A stretch of 64,000 nucleotides of DNA from Poriferisodalis sp965116245 (GCA_965116245.1 OZ220497.1:1984001-2048000), one strand, 5' to 3'. Positions 1-9,051 are shown, counted from the stretch's first letter. The notes: generated by a model not told the origin, from the letters alone. Program-made: numbers and translations.

Positions 1-181
1 GTCCGGGACAAACACCATCCTGCACGCACTCGTCGTAGGTTGAGTACGTCGCGAAGTCGGTGGAGAGGGGTCGCTGAGGAGTGGTCGTAGTGGTCGTGCC
101 GCTCTCTGCTGTAGCGGTAGGAACCGCTAGCAGTACCGACGCGACCAGCCCGACTACAGCGATGAGAGCTTTTAGTTTCAC
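1..181 (-). CDS. Secreted protein, N-terminal part (runs off window)
   Basis: Reading leftwards from a GTG at 181 gives VKLKALIAVVGLVASVLLAV, a short basic N-terminus and a hydrophobic core ending in a likely AxA cleavage region (TATAES), then a threonine run and a Cys-containing segment before the window edge. A GGGAGG ribosome site lies 4 nt upstream of the GTG. The protein is therefore probably exported. About 60 residues are visible, the mature domain is outside the window, and I cannot assign a function. Confidence 0.6.
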   Translation of the reverse strand, partial: MKLKALIAVVGLVASVLLAVPTATAESGTTTTTTPQRPLSTDFATYSTYDECVQDGVCPG

Positions 182-379
182 GGTGCCTCCCGTATGGTTT
201 CGCACAATCTTACCTAAGGTGCGCGATGTTCATGCGATATCCCAGGACGCGTACTGACTAAGCCGCTGGCGCGCGATCTGCCCTTAGAACACAACTATGG
301 GCCGCCAACGGCTCTGCTATTGCTGGCGGGGGGCTGGCGCGAACTGTTCGGGCCCGCAAACGGTAAACCGCCGCGGAAC

Positions 380-1960
380 TCACGCCGGGACGTCAACCGA
401 CACCGGTTCCAAGCGGGCTGTGAACGACGAACCCACCATCAGGTCGGTGAGCACATCGACCATCTCGACCCGCTTGTTCGGATCGCGTCCTTCGACCGCC
501 AGGTTCGTGAGCTCGTCGGGGTCGCCCGACAGGTCGTACAGCGTCTCGTTGCCGTGGGAGTCACGGGTGTAGCGGCCGTTGGCCGTCACCACCGTGCGGG
601 TGTGTTCGGGGTGCGGGGCCCGAGGATCGAACCGAGGGAAGTCCTCTTCGATATACACCGCTTCGCGAACCGTCGTCTTTAGATCGGCGAGCACCGGCAC
701 GAGGCTGTGACCCTGCATCCCGTGGAAGTCGGGCACACCGCAGAGATCCAAGACCGTGTGCGGGAGGTCGATACTTGACGACAGCGACTGGGTGCGGCCC
801 GGTTCGTAGCCCGGCGCCTTGATCGCCAGCGGAGTGCGGATGACGCCTTGGAAGTGCATCGCGACCTTCAGAATGAGTCCGTGATCGCCCATCATGTCGC
901 CGTGGTCGGTCGTGAAGACGATGATGGTGTCGTCATCGACGCCGAGTTCTTTGATGGTCGCTAGCAGCTCACCGACACCAGCGTCGATTGCTTCGATCAT
1001 CCCGTAGGTGGCGGCGAGAGCGTCGAGCGCCTGTTCGCGGGTGGGGCCGAACGGACGGGGGTTGGCGGCCCACATCGGCAGCGCATCGCTGTTGCGGATG
1101 TGGTGTAGGTGCGGCGCCCAATCCTCGCCCGGGTCGTCAAACGTGGAGGGAAGCTCCATGTCGGCGGGGGAGTGGCGGCTAAACCAGGGCTCGGGGATCA
1201 TCATTGGTTGATGCGGGTCTGGGTAGCTGCACCAGACCATGAACGGCTGGTCGGTGGCAGCCGCCTCGCGCATGCAGTCGATGGCCTTCTCGGTGATGAA
1301 GTTGGTGGAGTGATGCTCTTCCGCGTACGGCGCCGGGGCTACCTGCCACCAGTGCTCCGAGCGGCCAGGGATAGGAGCCTGCGGGTCCGTGCCCATCGCG
1401 AGCACGTTAGGGGCGGCGCCGTTGGCAACCGCCCACTGCCAATGATGGCCCTCCACCTGGGCGCCGTGGCCGAGCGTGAGCTCGATCCGCGAAAAGCCGT
1501 AGAAGTCGTCGGGCGCGACAGTCTCGCCGGTGGTGTAGCGCTCCCAGTGTTCGAAGGTGTCCCAGCCCTGCTCGTAGGGCGAGATGCGGCCGGGTCCATT
1601 GCCGAGCGGTCGCACCGTCTCGCGGCTCGTGCCGTGCTGGAAGTGTGACTTGCCGACGAGCGACGTGGCATAGCCAGCCTCGCGAAGGCGGCGGACGAAG
1701 GTGTTGTTGGCCGGGTCGAGCGGCCGGTCGTTGAAGATCACGCCATGGCTCGACGGCATCTGGCCGGTCATGATCGACGACCGGTTGGGCATGCACAGGC
1801 CGTTGGCGACATAGGCCCGGTCGAACACGACGCTGCGACCGGCGAGCCGGTCAATGTTGGGTGTATGGACCACACTGTTGCCCCCGAAGCCGAGATGATC
1901 GGCTCGGAGCTGGTCGCAGATGATGAACAGGACGTTGGGCTGGCGCGCTTCCTTCGTCAT
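380..1960 (-). CDS. Type I sulfatase (arylsulfatase/choline-sulfatase-like)
   Basis: This 526-residue protein hydrolyses sulfate (or related) esters. Near the N-terminus VLFIICDQLRADHLG carries the first metal-binding Asp. The sulfatase signature is present as CMPNRSSIMTGQ (about residues 57-68), whose Cys would be converted to formylglycine; the family consensus is CxPSR, so Asn replaces the usual Ser. A second metal-site block, TTDHGDMMGDHG, lies in the C-terminal half. No signal peptide is visible, so it is probably cytoplasmic. It ends 76 bp before, and is co-directional with, the upstream VOC gene and may share its transcript. The substrate cannot be told; phosphonate monoester hydrolases share the fold. 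Confidence 0.88.
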   Translation of the reverse strand: MTKEARQPNVLFIICDQLRADHLGFGGNSVVHTPNIDRLAGRSVVFDRAYVANGLCMPNRSSIMTGQMPSSHGVIFNDRPLDPANNTFVRRLREAGYATSLVGKSHFQHGTSRETVRPLGNGPGRISPYEQGWDTFEHWERYTTGETVAPDDFYGFSRIELTLGHGAQVEGHHWQWAVANGAAPNVLAMGTDPQAPIPGRSEHWWQVAPAPYAEEHHSTNFITEKAIDCMREAAATDQPFMVWCSYPDPHQPMMIPEPWFSRHSPADMELPSTFDDPGEDWAPHLHHIRNSDALPMWAANPRPFGPTREQALDALAATYGMIEAIDAGVGELLATIKELGVDDDTIIVFTTDHGDMMGDHGLILKVAMHFQGVIRTPLAIKAPGYEPGRTQSLSSSIDLPHTVLDLCGVPDFHGMQGHSLVPVLADLKTTVREAVYIEEDFPRFDPRAPHPEHTRTVVTANGRYTRDSHGNETLYDLSGDPDELTNLAVEGRDPNKRVEMVDVLTDLMVGSSFTARLEPVSVDVPA

Positions 1961-2006
1961 GCTTGAACTCTCCGCAGTGAGGCATCCACGGTCATCACCC
2001 CGGACG

Positions 2007-2042
2007 GGTGAACTGACAGGTGAACTGGCGGGTGAATCACTG
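2007..2042. repeat. Three tandem 12-bp units
   Basis: Units starting at 2007, 2019 and 2031 follow GGTGAACTGRCR, the third diverging as GGTGAATCACTG. They fill the short gap between the end of the VOC gene (2037) and the sulfatase start (1960), and the last unit overlaps the VOC stop. The array could be slippage product or a spacing element. Confidence 0.6.
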
Positions 2043-2717
2043 AACCGGCGCTTCGGTTTCGCTGAAGCGCTCCCATACCTCCTGGTCGGGGATGCGCATT
2101 ACAGCGTCGTGGTACTTCTCGGGCAAGAAGATGGCATCGGTCCAGCGCGACCGGTCCGGTTGCGGAACTGGTTCGCCGATCGGCTCGTGCGTGACTGGGT
2201 TCTTGTAGGCATCCACCTCGCTGGCGCTCATGCCGCACAGGTCGGTGACCTCTGGGTCGATCCAGTTCTCGGCCGGAATATCGGACCCAGTGGCGATCTC
2301 AAGGCTTAGCCCTTCGGGCCCGGCGAAGTAGATCGACTGGATGAAGCCGTGGTCGATCGGACCCATGACCTGCACGCCGTGGCTACGGATGCGGTCACGC
2401 ATCGTCATGACGTCCTCGAATGTGTCGACGTGCAGCGCCACGTGCTGCATCGTGCCCTTGGAAGACGGCCCCGACGCATTGCCCGCATGGGTCTTGCCCA
2501 GCTCGATTTCGTCGGAGTTCTTAGGGTGCTGAACGAACGCGACGTAACTGTCGGGGTTGAGTTCGAGGAAGCCGTGGAAGGTGTCGGGCACGCCGTGCAT
2601 CCAGTAGAGCGCCTTGAGTTTGCAGCCGAGGACCTCGGACCAGAACTTCACCTGGGTCTTCATGTCAATGGTCGATAGCGCCAGGTGATTGACGCCCTTG
2701 GGGTGGAGATCGGTCAT
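2037..2717 (-). CDS. VOC-family protein (glyoxalase/extradiol dioxygenase type)
   Basis: The open frame extends much further upstream, but the homologous part starts at MTDLHPKGVNHLALSTIDM, where AAGGA sits about 8 nt before the ATG at 2717; an ATG at 2726 is the alternative. The 226-residue product shows a VOC beta-alpha-beta module: an N-terminal metal His in GVNHLALST, a second in MQHVALHVD, and a Glu in GLSLEIATG, the usual H-H-E set. VOC enzymes include ring-cleaving dioxygenases, isomerases and glyoxalases. With a second dioxygenase-like VOC gene, a CMD protein and an FAH hydrolase nearby, a role in aromatic or keto-acid breakdown is likely. A divergent GntR gene probably controls it. 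Confidence 0.8.
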   Translation of the reverse strand: MTDLHPKGVNHLALSTIDMKTQVKFWSEVLGCKLKALYWMHGVPDTFHGFLELNPDSYVAFVQHPKNSDEIELGKTHAGNASGPSSKGTMQHVALHVDTFEDVMTMRDRIRSHGVQVMGPIDHGFIQSIYFAGPEGLSLEIATGSDIPAENWIDPEVTDLCGMSASEVDAYKNPVTHEPIGEPVPQPDRSRWTDAIFLPEKYHDAVMRIPDQEVWERFSETEAPVQ

Positions 2718-2870
2718 ATCTGGCATCCTTGGTGAGGGTGCGGCGACCGAATCCACCGGTGGGCCGGTTCGGCTGCCGTCATTGGGGTGCCTCGGGGGAT
2801 CCGTACCGCCGAACGGCCCATCTGGGCGGCACATCCAAGCATGCTTAGAAAAGCTACTCTCGCAATTTCG

Positions 2871-2895
2871 AAATATCAAATGTGATGCGATATTT
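2871..2895. promoter_or_regulatory. Candidate GntR operator
   Basis: AAATATC (2871-2877) and GATATTT (2889-2895) form a perfect 7-bp inverted repeat with an 11-bp spacer. It lies in a conspicuously AT-rich stretch between the divergent VOC and GntR genes. GntR/FCD regulators bind such palindromes, usually autoregulating and controlling the divergent neighbour; that assignment is inferred from position. Confidence 0.5.
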
Positions 2896-2960
2896 GAATG
2901 GAATTTGCAGCTTGGGCTTTTGTTTCGCCGATCTAGCCAATCGAGATGTACCGTGGGTTT

Positions 2961-3650
2961 ATGGCAACGAGCAGTCAGACCCGCGGCGAAGCCGTGTATC
3001 AGCAGATGCGTGACGACATCTTCGAAGGGGTTTTCCGCCCCGGGCAGAAGCTGCCGTTCGCCGTCCTCACTGCGCGTTACGAATCGAGCGCAAGCGTGAT
3101 CCGAGAGGGTTTGGCCCGGCTCGTCGAGCAGGGACTGGCGCACTCCGAACCACAACAGGGCTATCGGGTCGCCTCAGTTTCGGTCAATGATCTGCGCGAT
3201 CTGACCATGGCCCGACAGGCGGTCGAAACACAAGCACTGCGGCTCTCGCTCGAACACGGCGATCTGGACTGGGAATCGTCAGTCGTCGCCACCATCCACG
3301 CGCTTGAACGCACCGAGGGTCCGGGGGAGGCCTGGGGGGAACTGCATCGACGCTTTCACCAAGTACTCCTGGAGGGCTGTCCATCCAAGCGGCTGATCGC
3401 AACAGCGCTCTGTATGCGCGACTCCGCCGAGCTCTACCGCCGCTGGTCCGCTCCCGCCGACAACGACGGAAAGCGCGATCTCAACGGCGAACACCGTGCC
3501 ATCGCCGACGCTGCCCTCGACCGAGATGTAGAGCGGGCATGCACACTGCTGTGCGAACACCTGCAGACCACCGCTGACATCCTCATTCAGCGGGGCCTTG
3601 CCGAGGGCTTCCTCCAGGAACCGTTGACCGAAGCCTCGCTTGTTGGCTGA
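2961..3650 (+). CDS. GntR-family regulator, FCD (FadR) subgroup
   Basis: The 229-residue product starts with a winged helix typical of GntR: GEAVYQQMRDDIFEG, then FRPGQKLPFAVLTARYESSASVIREGLARLVEQGL, with the usual spacing. The C-terminal ~150 residues look like an all-helical FCD ligand domain, with candidate metal-binding residues in HRRFHQ and GEHRAI. ATG at 2961 is preferred because the DNA-binding domain begins soon after; an in-frame ATG at 2946 would add five residues. The gene diverges from the VOC gene across an AT-rich region holding an inverted repeat, so it probably controls that gene and perhaps the sulfatase. The effector is unknown, likely a pathway acid. Confidence 0.88.
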   Translation: MATSSQTRGEAVYQQMRDDIFEGVFRPGQKLPFAVLTARYESSASVIREGLARLVEQGLAHSEPQQGYRVASVSVNDLRDLTMARQAVETQALRLSLEHGDLDWESSVVATIHALERTEGPGEAWGELHRRFHQVLLEGCPSKRLIATALCMRDSAELYRRWSAPADNDGKRDLNGEHRAIADAALDRDVERACTLLCEHLQTTADILIQRGLAEGFLQEPLTEASLVG

Positions 3651-3719
3651 TCGAGCTGCCCGTCGGCTGAACGCGCCCGCTGGCTGCCCCTCCGCCGGCT
3701 GAACGAAAGGCCCCGCCCG

Positions 3720-4568
3720 ATGTCTCCCCTTACGACGTCCCCCAATGCGCCATCGCCCTATACGCCGTCTCTCCTTACTTCGGGGATCGGGACTTCGGGG
3801 ATCGGGCGCGAGCTGGATCGTCTCGTCGTCGGCTTCCAGGCTGTCGCCTTACCTCGCTGGCGGGCGACCATGGCCGAGCTAGGCGATCCGCTCCCTGAGT
3901 TCCTCGCCCCGGTCACCGGACATCTTGCCGAGGTGTTCCTCGAGGGCCGTTGGCGGTCCGAACTCACTCGTCTGCGCCACCGGTATCTCTACGACTTCAT
4001 CGTCGATGGTTCTAACGAGAAGCTCGCGAACGAGCCGTGGCTTGACGCCGATTGGAGGCCGGTGGGCTTGTTCCGTGAGGCGCTGCTTGGCAATCTGCGC
4101 ACCCGCGCCGAACTAGCGGCCGAGACGTGGGGTACTTCCGGCTTCGATGTCACTCGTGACGGCTCAGCCAAGAGCTTCTATGCCGCCACGTCGCCGCTCT
4201 GTGCGCTCTACCAGCCCGGCCCGCTGCCGCAAGACCCCGCTCAGGAGCTACATCACCTACTCACCTACGCGCGCTATGTACGCACCGACGCCCACGCGGC
4301 TGCCTGGGAGGATGTCGGCCTGACCGGGTTTGACATGGTGGCGCTCGAGGAATCCGAGGCAGGTCGGGATCTCACCGTGGACCCGATGTCGCTGATCGAG
4401 CGCGGTTGGCTCGACGCGCACAGTGCCATGACGGTGGAGGGCATCGCCGGTCGTGCCGCGATCGAAGACCGCACCAACGAGCTGCACAGCGTGGCGCTCG
4501 AGGCGGTCGAGGATCAGGCCGCGTTCCTTGACGCGCTCCGCTCCTTGGCGACGCCTGAGGGTCCCTAG
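3720..4568 (+). CDS. Hypothetical protein, alpha-rich
   Basis: This 282-residue protein was not recognised. After a Ser/Pro-rich N-terminus it has an apparently helical body rich in Leu, Glu and Arg with no signal peptide or membrane segment. A motif ELHHLLTYARYVRTDAHAAAW with several His and Asp residues could bind metal but matches no family I can name. AAAGG lies about 9 nt before the ATG. The gene follows the GntR gene by 69 bp on the same strand and converges with the next VOC gene. An exact 15-bp tandem duplication near the 5' end adds the repeat SGIGTSGIG. Confidence 0.6.
   Translation: MSPLTTSPNAPSPYTPSLLTSGIGTSGIGRELDRLVVGFQAVALPRWRATMAELGDPLPEFLAPVTGHLAEVFLEGRWRSELTRLRHRYLYDFIVDGSNEKLANEPWLDADWRPVGLFREALLGNLRTRAELAAETWGTSGFDVTRDGSAKSFYAATSPLCALYQPGPLPQDPAQELHHLLTYARYVRTDAHAAAWEDVGLTGFDMVALEESEAGRDLTVDPMSLIERGWLDAHSAMTVEGIAGRAAIEDRTNELHSVALEAVEDQAAFLDALRSLATPEGP
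3777..3806 (+). repeat. Exact 15-bp tandem duplication within a CDS
   Basis: ACTTCGGGGATCGGG occurs twice in tandem (3777-3791 and 3792-3806), in frame in the hypothetical gene. It looks like a recent slippage or duplication event and may be a polymorphic site. Confidence 0.85.
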
Positions 4569-4596
4569 CCCGAGGCTCCCTAGACCTTGTTGGCGC

Positions 4597-5517
4597 TCAG
4601 CTCGCCATCATCGCTTCGATGATCTCGCCGATGTCGGTCGGGTTTAGCGCGTTTGGGGTGGGTGGGCCCCAGATGTAGAGCGCCTTGTCCGGGTCCCAGT
4701 CTCGGGCCATCCACTCCGCGTCGTCCACGATCTGGTCGAGGTCGGAGAAGTACTCGACGAAGTTGCCAGCCGGGTCTTTGAAGTACCAGAACAGGTTGCT
4801 GCCAAGGAAGTGACGGCCGAGGCCCCACGCGTGGCGTTCCAGGTTGTCGGTGAGCAAGTTGCGGGCGGCGTGGCCGATTGCGTCCATGTCGTCCATCTGC
4901 CAGGCGAGGTGGTGGAATACGGCACCGGGAGCTTGAGCGAGGGCGAAGTTGTGATGATCGGTGGACGTGCGCCAGAAGGCGACATTGCCCGGGACCCGGT
5001 CGGATAGTTTGGCGCCGAGAATGTCGCCGAGGAACTGGCCCGACGCCTCGATGTCGGGCGATGACATCGCGATGTGGCCGAGTTTGCGGGGGCGTGGCGT
5101 CTCGGTGACGAAGAGGGTGTCGGGTCGAGTGTTGAGGCGTGGTGTGAAACCCGCCTGATTCATCGGTACCTGCTCGACCGTGTCGAGTTCGACGCGACCC
5201 ATGACCTTCACCCGGATAAGCAATTCGGTTACCGGCTCGACGATTTCTATGGCATCCCCCGAGTCGACGAAGTCGTGGCCAGCGGCCGTGGCGGCGTGAC
5301 GGATGCGATCGAGGTCGTCGTCATCGTCGCAGCCGATGGTGGTGTCGACGATCTGTCGCCACTTGCGCTCGACGAGTGTGAGCTGGGCTCCACCGTGGGT
5401 GGATGAGAACGCCGTGCCGGTCTCGTCCGGCGTGAGTCCAAAGTCCTCGTAGAACGGGGCGACCGCTGCGACGTCAGTGACGCCGAGGGTGATCCCGTGC
5501 ATTCCGTGCAGTGCCAT
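4597..5517 (-). CDS. Extradiol-type ring-cleavage dioxygenase (two-domain VOC)
   Basis: The 306-residue product has two VOC modules, as in catechol and 2,3-dihydroxybiphenyl dioxygenases. The N-terminal module starts HGITLGVTDVAAVAPFYEDFG. The C-terminal module carries the expected iron ligands: His in LGHIAMSSPDIEA, His in HHLAWQMDD and Glu in FVEYFSDLD. Such enzymes cleave catecholic rings next to the hydroxyl groups using Fe(II). Length and layout fit a complete type I extradiol enzyme. The CMD and FAH genes diverging from it would fit a meta-cleavage-type pathway. Specificity is unknown, and a non-oxygenase VOC member is possible. Confidence 0.82.
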   Translation of the reverse strand: MALHGMHGITLGVTDVAAVAPFYEDFGLTPDETGTAFSSTHGGAQLTLVERKWRQIVDTTIGCDDDDDLDRIRHAATAAGHDFVDSGDAIEIVEPVTELLIRVKVMGRVELDTVEQVPMNQAGFTPRLNTRPDTLFVTETPRPRKLGHIAMSSPDIEASGQFLGDILGAKLSDRVPGNVAFWRTSTDHHNFALAQAPGAVFHHLAWQMDDMDAIGHAARNLLTDNLERHAWGLGRHFLGSNLFWYFKDPAGNFVEYFSDLDQIVDDAEWMARDWDPDKALYIWGPPTPNALNPTDIGEIIEAMMAS

Positions 5518-5684
5518 CTGGATGCCTCGCTTTCTGTTTCCACTGGCTCAAGCCCAACGAGCCAGACTAGATGTTCGCATTCTTATCCATAATTTCGCAA
5601 ATTAATAGAAGTAGCGAATATGATACGGTCCCGTCACTGTTCACGTCCAGATTCAAACAGCCCGAAATTCAAGCAGGAGACACT

Positions 5685-6272
5685 GTGCCCCACATCCCAC
5701 CCATCCCCCGTGAAGACCTTCCCCAGTACGAACCGTTCTTCCAGCAAGCCGAGTTTGTGATGGGGTTCGTGCCGAGTTCCATCCGCACCATGGCGCATGT
5801 GCCAGCGATCTTTGAGGGGTTTCTCGGTCTGGTGCCGAACGTGCTCGCCACGCCCGTGATCCCGAGTGAACTCGTCCACCTGGTGTCGCTGGTAACCAGC
5901 AACGCGTCGGGTTGCCGATACTGCCAGGCCCACACCGGCGCCACCGCTGCCCACCAGGGCTCCGATCCGGCCAAGATCGCCGCCGCCTGGGAGTTCCAGA
6001 CCTCCGAGCTCTTATCTGACGCCGAGCGGGCGGCCCTGCGCCTTGCCTTCCACGCCGGTGTCACTCCGAACGCGGTGACCGACGACGACTTCGCCGAACT
6101 AAAAGAGCACTACTCTACCGAGGAGATCGTCGCGATTGTCGCCGTGATAGCGCTCTTCGGCTGGCTCAACCGCTGGAACGACACCATGGCCACCCAGCTC
6201 GAAGACGAACCGAACGCCTTCGCGTCTGGAGCGTTCGCCCAAAAAGGCTGGGAAGTTGGCAAGCACGCCTGA
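5685..6272 (+). CDS. Carboxymuconolactone decarboxylase/AhpD-like protein
   Basis: The 195-residue protein contains SNASGCRYCQAHTG, matching the AhpD-type CxxCxxxH redox motif, preceded by a Glu-containing helix (PSELVHLVSLVTS). Family members are either decarboxylases/isomerases of aromatic breakdown or thiol peroxidase reductants; the intact CxxC favours a redox-type role. The frame is open further upstream, but GTG at 5685 has AGGAG five bases before it and is the best start. It diverges from the extradiol dioxygenase across an AT-rich gap and runs 49 bp ahead of the FAH gene, probably in one operon. Confidence 0.85.
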   Translation: MPHIPPIPREDLPQYEPFFQQAEFVMGFVPSSIRTMAHVPAIFEGFLGLVPNVLATPVIPSELVHLVSLVTSNASGCRYCQAHTGATAAHQGSDPAKIAAAWEFQTSELLSDAERAALRLAFHAGVTPNAVTDDDFAELKEHYSTEEIVAIVAVIALFGWLNRWNDTMATQLEDEPNAFASGAFAQKGWEVGKHA

Positions 6273-6321
6273 TCGCTGAGACCTGAACGGAAGCTGGGAC
6301 CTGACAAGAAACGGAACCGTC

Positions 6322-7206
6322 ATGAGCTACACACTCGCCAACGTCGCGGGCCGAGCGGCCCTCGTCTCCAACGGCAAGTACTACGACCTTGAGACCATCA
6401 GCGCAGGCACGTTAGGCAGCGACCCCATGGCAGCCCTGTCGGCGCTCGATCAGCTCTCCGAGCTCGCGTCGGGCCTCGCCCACAAGCAACCGACCGGCAC
6501 GCTTGAAGGCGCCGATCTCGGCTCGCCCGCTCCCGCGCCGCGCAACTCCTTCGGCATCGGCCTCAACTACAAGGCTCACGCCGAGGAGTCATCCATGGAT
6601 CTGCCCACCTCGCCGCTGGTCTTCACCAAGTTTCCGTCGTGCATCGTCGGCCCCAACGACAACATCGAGCTACGCAGCGAGTGCGTCGACTACGAGGGCG
6701 AGATAGTCGTGGTAATCGGCCCGGGTGGCAAGGACATCGACGAGTCCGCGGCGTGGAACTACGTGGCCGGTCTCTCCGCTGGCCAGGACTTCTCCGACCG
6801 GCCGGTACAGATGGCCTCCAAGCCGCCGCACTTCGCGCTCGGCAAGTCGTTCGACACATTCGGCCCGATCGGCCCGACCCTGGTCTCGATCGATCAGTTC
6901 GAGGATCTCGACAACATCAGCATCTCGTGCTCGATCAACGGCGAACTGCGCCAGCAGAGCACCACCGGCAGTCTGATCTTCTCGATCCCGAAGCTGATCT
7001 CGTACCTGTCTCGCATCACGACGCTGCAGACCGGTGACGTCATCTTCTCGGGCACCCCCGAAGGCGTCGGCATGATGCAGGGCAAGCTCCTCAAGGACGG
7101 CGACGTGGTCACCACCACCGTCGACCTCGTCGGCACGATGACCAACAAATGTGTGCGCGTCAGCGATCACGGTCACCCTGGCCGCGAACTCCCTAAGAAG
7201 AACTAA
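6322..7206 (+). CDS. Fumarylacetoacetate hydrolase-family protein
   Basis: This 294-residue protein has a short N-terminal domain and a C-terminal FAH fold. GIGLNYKAHAEES, then VDYEGEIVVVIG with the Glu-x-Glu metal ligands, GQDFSDR with a further acidic ligand, and IFSGTPEGVG near the active-site loop are all typical. The family hydrolyses or isomerises acylpyruvate-like products (fumarylpyruvate, hydroxymuconate derivatives). It follows the CMD gene and lies near a ring-cleavage dioxygenase, so it likely acts late in that pathway. The exact substrate cannot be read from sequence. Confidence 0.9.
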   Translation: MSYTLANVAGRAALVSNGKYYDLETISAGTLGSDPMAALSALDQLSELASGLAHKQPTGTLEGADLGSPAPAPRNSFGIGLNYKAHAEESSMDLPTSPLVFTKFPSCIVGPNDNIELRSECVDYEGEIVVVIGPGGKDIDESAAWNYVAGLSAGQDFSDRPVQMASKPPHFALGKSFDTFGPIGPTLVSIDQFEDLDNISISCSINGELRQQSTTGSLIFSIPKLISYLSRITTLQTGDVIFSGTPEGVGMMQGKLLKDGDVVTTTVDLVGTMTNKCVRVSDHGHPGRELPKKN

Positions 7207-7258
7207 TGCCTGCGCTTATGGAGTTCGCCGAACGGCACCGATTCGTGACCGAACCAAA

Positions 7259-7273
7259 CACCCCTGCGGGGTG
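7259..7273 (+). terminator. Short hairpin after the FAH gene
   Basis: CACCCC-TGC-GGGGTG forms a perfect 6-bp stem with a 3-nt loop, 52 nt after the FAH stop. No T-run follows, so it is at best a weak or Rho-assisted terminator, or a leader element before the importer operon. Confidence 0.35.
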
Positions 7274-7344
7274 ACAACGGCAATGACCACGAGTCAGACA
7301 CTTGGAAAACACTCCATACAACGCAATTCAACTGAGGGGGAGAA

Positions 7345-9045
7345 ATGCGCGTACGTAAGTGGTTAGTACTCGTCTTGTCGCTGGCACTGTTCGCCGCTGC
7401 CTGCGGTGGCGACGACAATGATGATGCTGGCGATGGTGGTTTGGACAGCAGTTCGGCATCGACCGTTGCCGACAGCTCAGACGCCGAAGGCTCAGGCGAC
7501 AGCGGTCCAGATGACAACGACTCAGACGGCGAGTCGGCATCAAGTGGCGACGCCGACTCTGGCGACACTGACTCTGGCGATGCTGACTCTGGCGATGGTG
7601 ACGCCGGTGGAGATGAGGCACCGGCCGGTCCCAGCGGCGAGCTTCGTTACACCATCCCGCTTGGGCCAGCGACGTTCGATGCCCACGTCGAGAACCGCGA
7701 CTTTGGCATGATCTTCTACTCGCTCGTGTACGACGGATTGGTGAACGAACGGGCCGACAACACCCTTGAGCCGGGCCTCGCCACCGAGTGGGAGATCACC
7801 CCGACCGAGGCCCACTTCACGTTGCGCGAAGGCGTGACGTTCCACGACGGCACACCGTTCGATGCGGATGCCGTGAAGTTCAACATCGAGAAAGCCAAGG
7901 CCACGCCGGGCTCCACGGGTGCTCTCCTGCTGAGCATTGAGAGCGTCGAAGTCGTCTCGCCGACCGAGGTTGTGTTCAACATGACCGGTCCCGACCCCGA
8001 CCTCCTCAACAACCTCGCTCGCTTCCCGGGCCTCATGATGAGTCCTGGCGTTTCGCCCGAGGACCTGGCATCTGGCGCCGTTTCTGCAGGCACCGGCCCG
8101 TACCAGCTCGTGGAGCGCAACGAGTCCGAAGTGGTCATGGAGTTCAACCCGGACTACTGGAACCCCGCACACCAGGGCTTTGAGCGAGTCACCTTCAGCG
8201 TGCTGCTCGACGACGAAGCCCGCTACAACGCTCTGCTGAGCGGGCAGGCCGACGTTGCCACCCTCCGAGTCTTTCAGATCGCGGACTCGGAGGCGGCTGG
8301 CTTCCCTGTGGCCCAAACGCCTGCCAACTTCACCTTCGTGCAATTCCACGACATAGGCGGCAACCTCGTTCCCGAGTTCGCCGACGTGCGTGTGCGTCAG
8401 GCGATCGCCCATCTGATCAATCGCGAGGGTTGGGGTGCCTCGGTAACGCGAGGCATCGGTACACCTGCGGTCCAGTTGTTCGACGAGGGTTCGCCGTGGT
8501 ACATCGATGGCTACGAGGGCTTCGCCTATGACCCGGACCGTGCCGCTGAGTTGCTCGCCGAGGCTGGCGTAAGCGACTTGACGTTCGAAGTCCCGAGCTG
8601 GGGCATCTTCAACTCTTGGCATCAGGCGCTCTCGGCAATGCTCGCTGAGGGTGGCATCACGATGACTATCCGCGATGTCCAGCCTGGCCAGAACATCACT
8701 GAAGTCGCTGGGCAACAGGTTGGTGCATCGGTCACGATCTTCTCCAACGTTCACGCTGATCAGACCTTCGGCTCGTGGCTGTCACCTCCGACGATCTGGA
8801 ATCCATGGAACGTGCCGGTGTCAGCAGTGATTGAGCCTTACCAGGCTGCGCTGTCAGCAAATTCAGAAGACGAACGGAACGCGGCTTACCGCGCGATGCT
8901 CCAGGCGGCCTACGACATGGCGTGGATAGTCCCCATTTACCGCAACCCGACCACGGCTGGCTACAACCCAGAAGCCGGGGACGTGGTGTTGTGGGACAAC
9001 ATCACCATCGGTCTCTACATCCGCGGCATGGTGCCCGCTTCGTAA
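7345..9045 (+). CDS. ABC importer substrate-binding lipoprotein (peptide/nickel family 5)
   Basis: The 566-residue protein has a lipoprotein signal (WLVLVLSLALFAAACGG, Cys near residue 20) and then a long acidic Asp/Ser/Gly linker with repeated DSGDAD units, common in actinobacterial lipoproteins. The family 5 fold starts at LRYTIPLGPATFDAH and includes EPGLATEWEITP and VTFHDGTPFDADAVKFNIEKA. It would capture oligopeptides or another amphiphilic solute outside the membrane and hand it to the permeases that follow. GAGGGGGAG lies just before the ATG. The gene begins a five-component importer operon. Ligand is unknown; the aromatic genes upstream make a small acid or opine possible. Confidence 0.92.
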   Translation: MRVRKWLVLVLSLALFAAACGGDDNDDAGDGGLDSSSASTVADSSDAEGSGDSGPDDNDSDGESASSGDADSGDTDSGDADSGDGDAGGDEAPAGPSGELRYTIPLGPATFDAHVENRDFGMIFYSLVYDGLVNERADNTLEPGLATEWEITPTEAHFTLREGVTFHDGTPFDADAVKFNIEKAKATPGSTGALLLSIESVEVVSPTEVVFNMTGPDPDLLNNLARFPGLMMSPGVSPEDLASGAVSAGTGPYQLVERNESEVVMEFNPDYWNPAHQGFERVTFSVLLDDEARYNALLSGQADVATLRVFQIADSEAAGFPVAQTPANFTFVQFHDIGGNLVPEFADVRVRQAIAHLINREGWGASVTRGIGTPAVQLFDEGSPWYIDGYEGFAYDPDRAAELLAEAGVSDLTFEVPSWGIFNSWHQALSAMLAEGGITMTIRDVQPGQNITEVAGQQVGASVTIFSNVHADQTFGSWLSPPTIWNPWNVPVSAVIEPYQAALSANSEDERNAAYRAMLQAAYDMAWIVPIYRNPTTAGYNPEAGDVVLWDNITIGLYIRGMVPAS

Positions 9046-9051
9046 CAGAAG

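Noticed and set aside
2718..3155. N-terminal extension of the VOC frame across the divergent promoter
   Set aside because: It would run through the AT-rich promoter region and antisense to the GntR gene, and VOC homology starts only at 2717.
7540..8754. 404-codon frame on the minus strand inside the binding-protein gene
   Set aside because: It is the antisense shadow of a clear family 5 lipoprotein gene; its composition (His/Arg/Val-rich, no motifs) is typical of such shadows.
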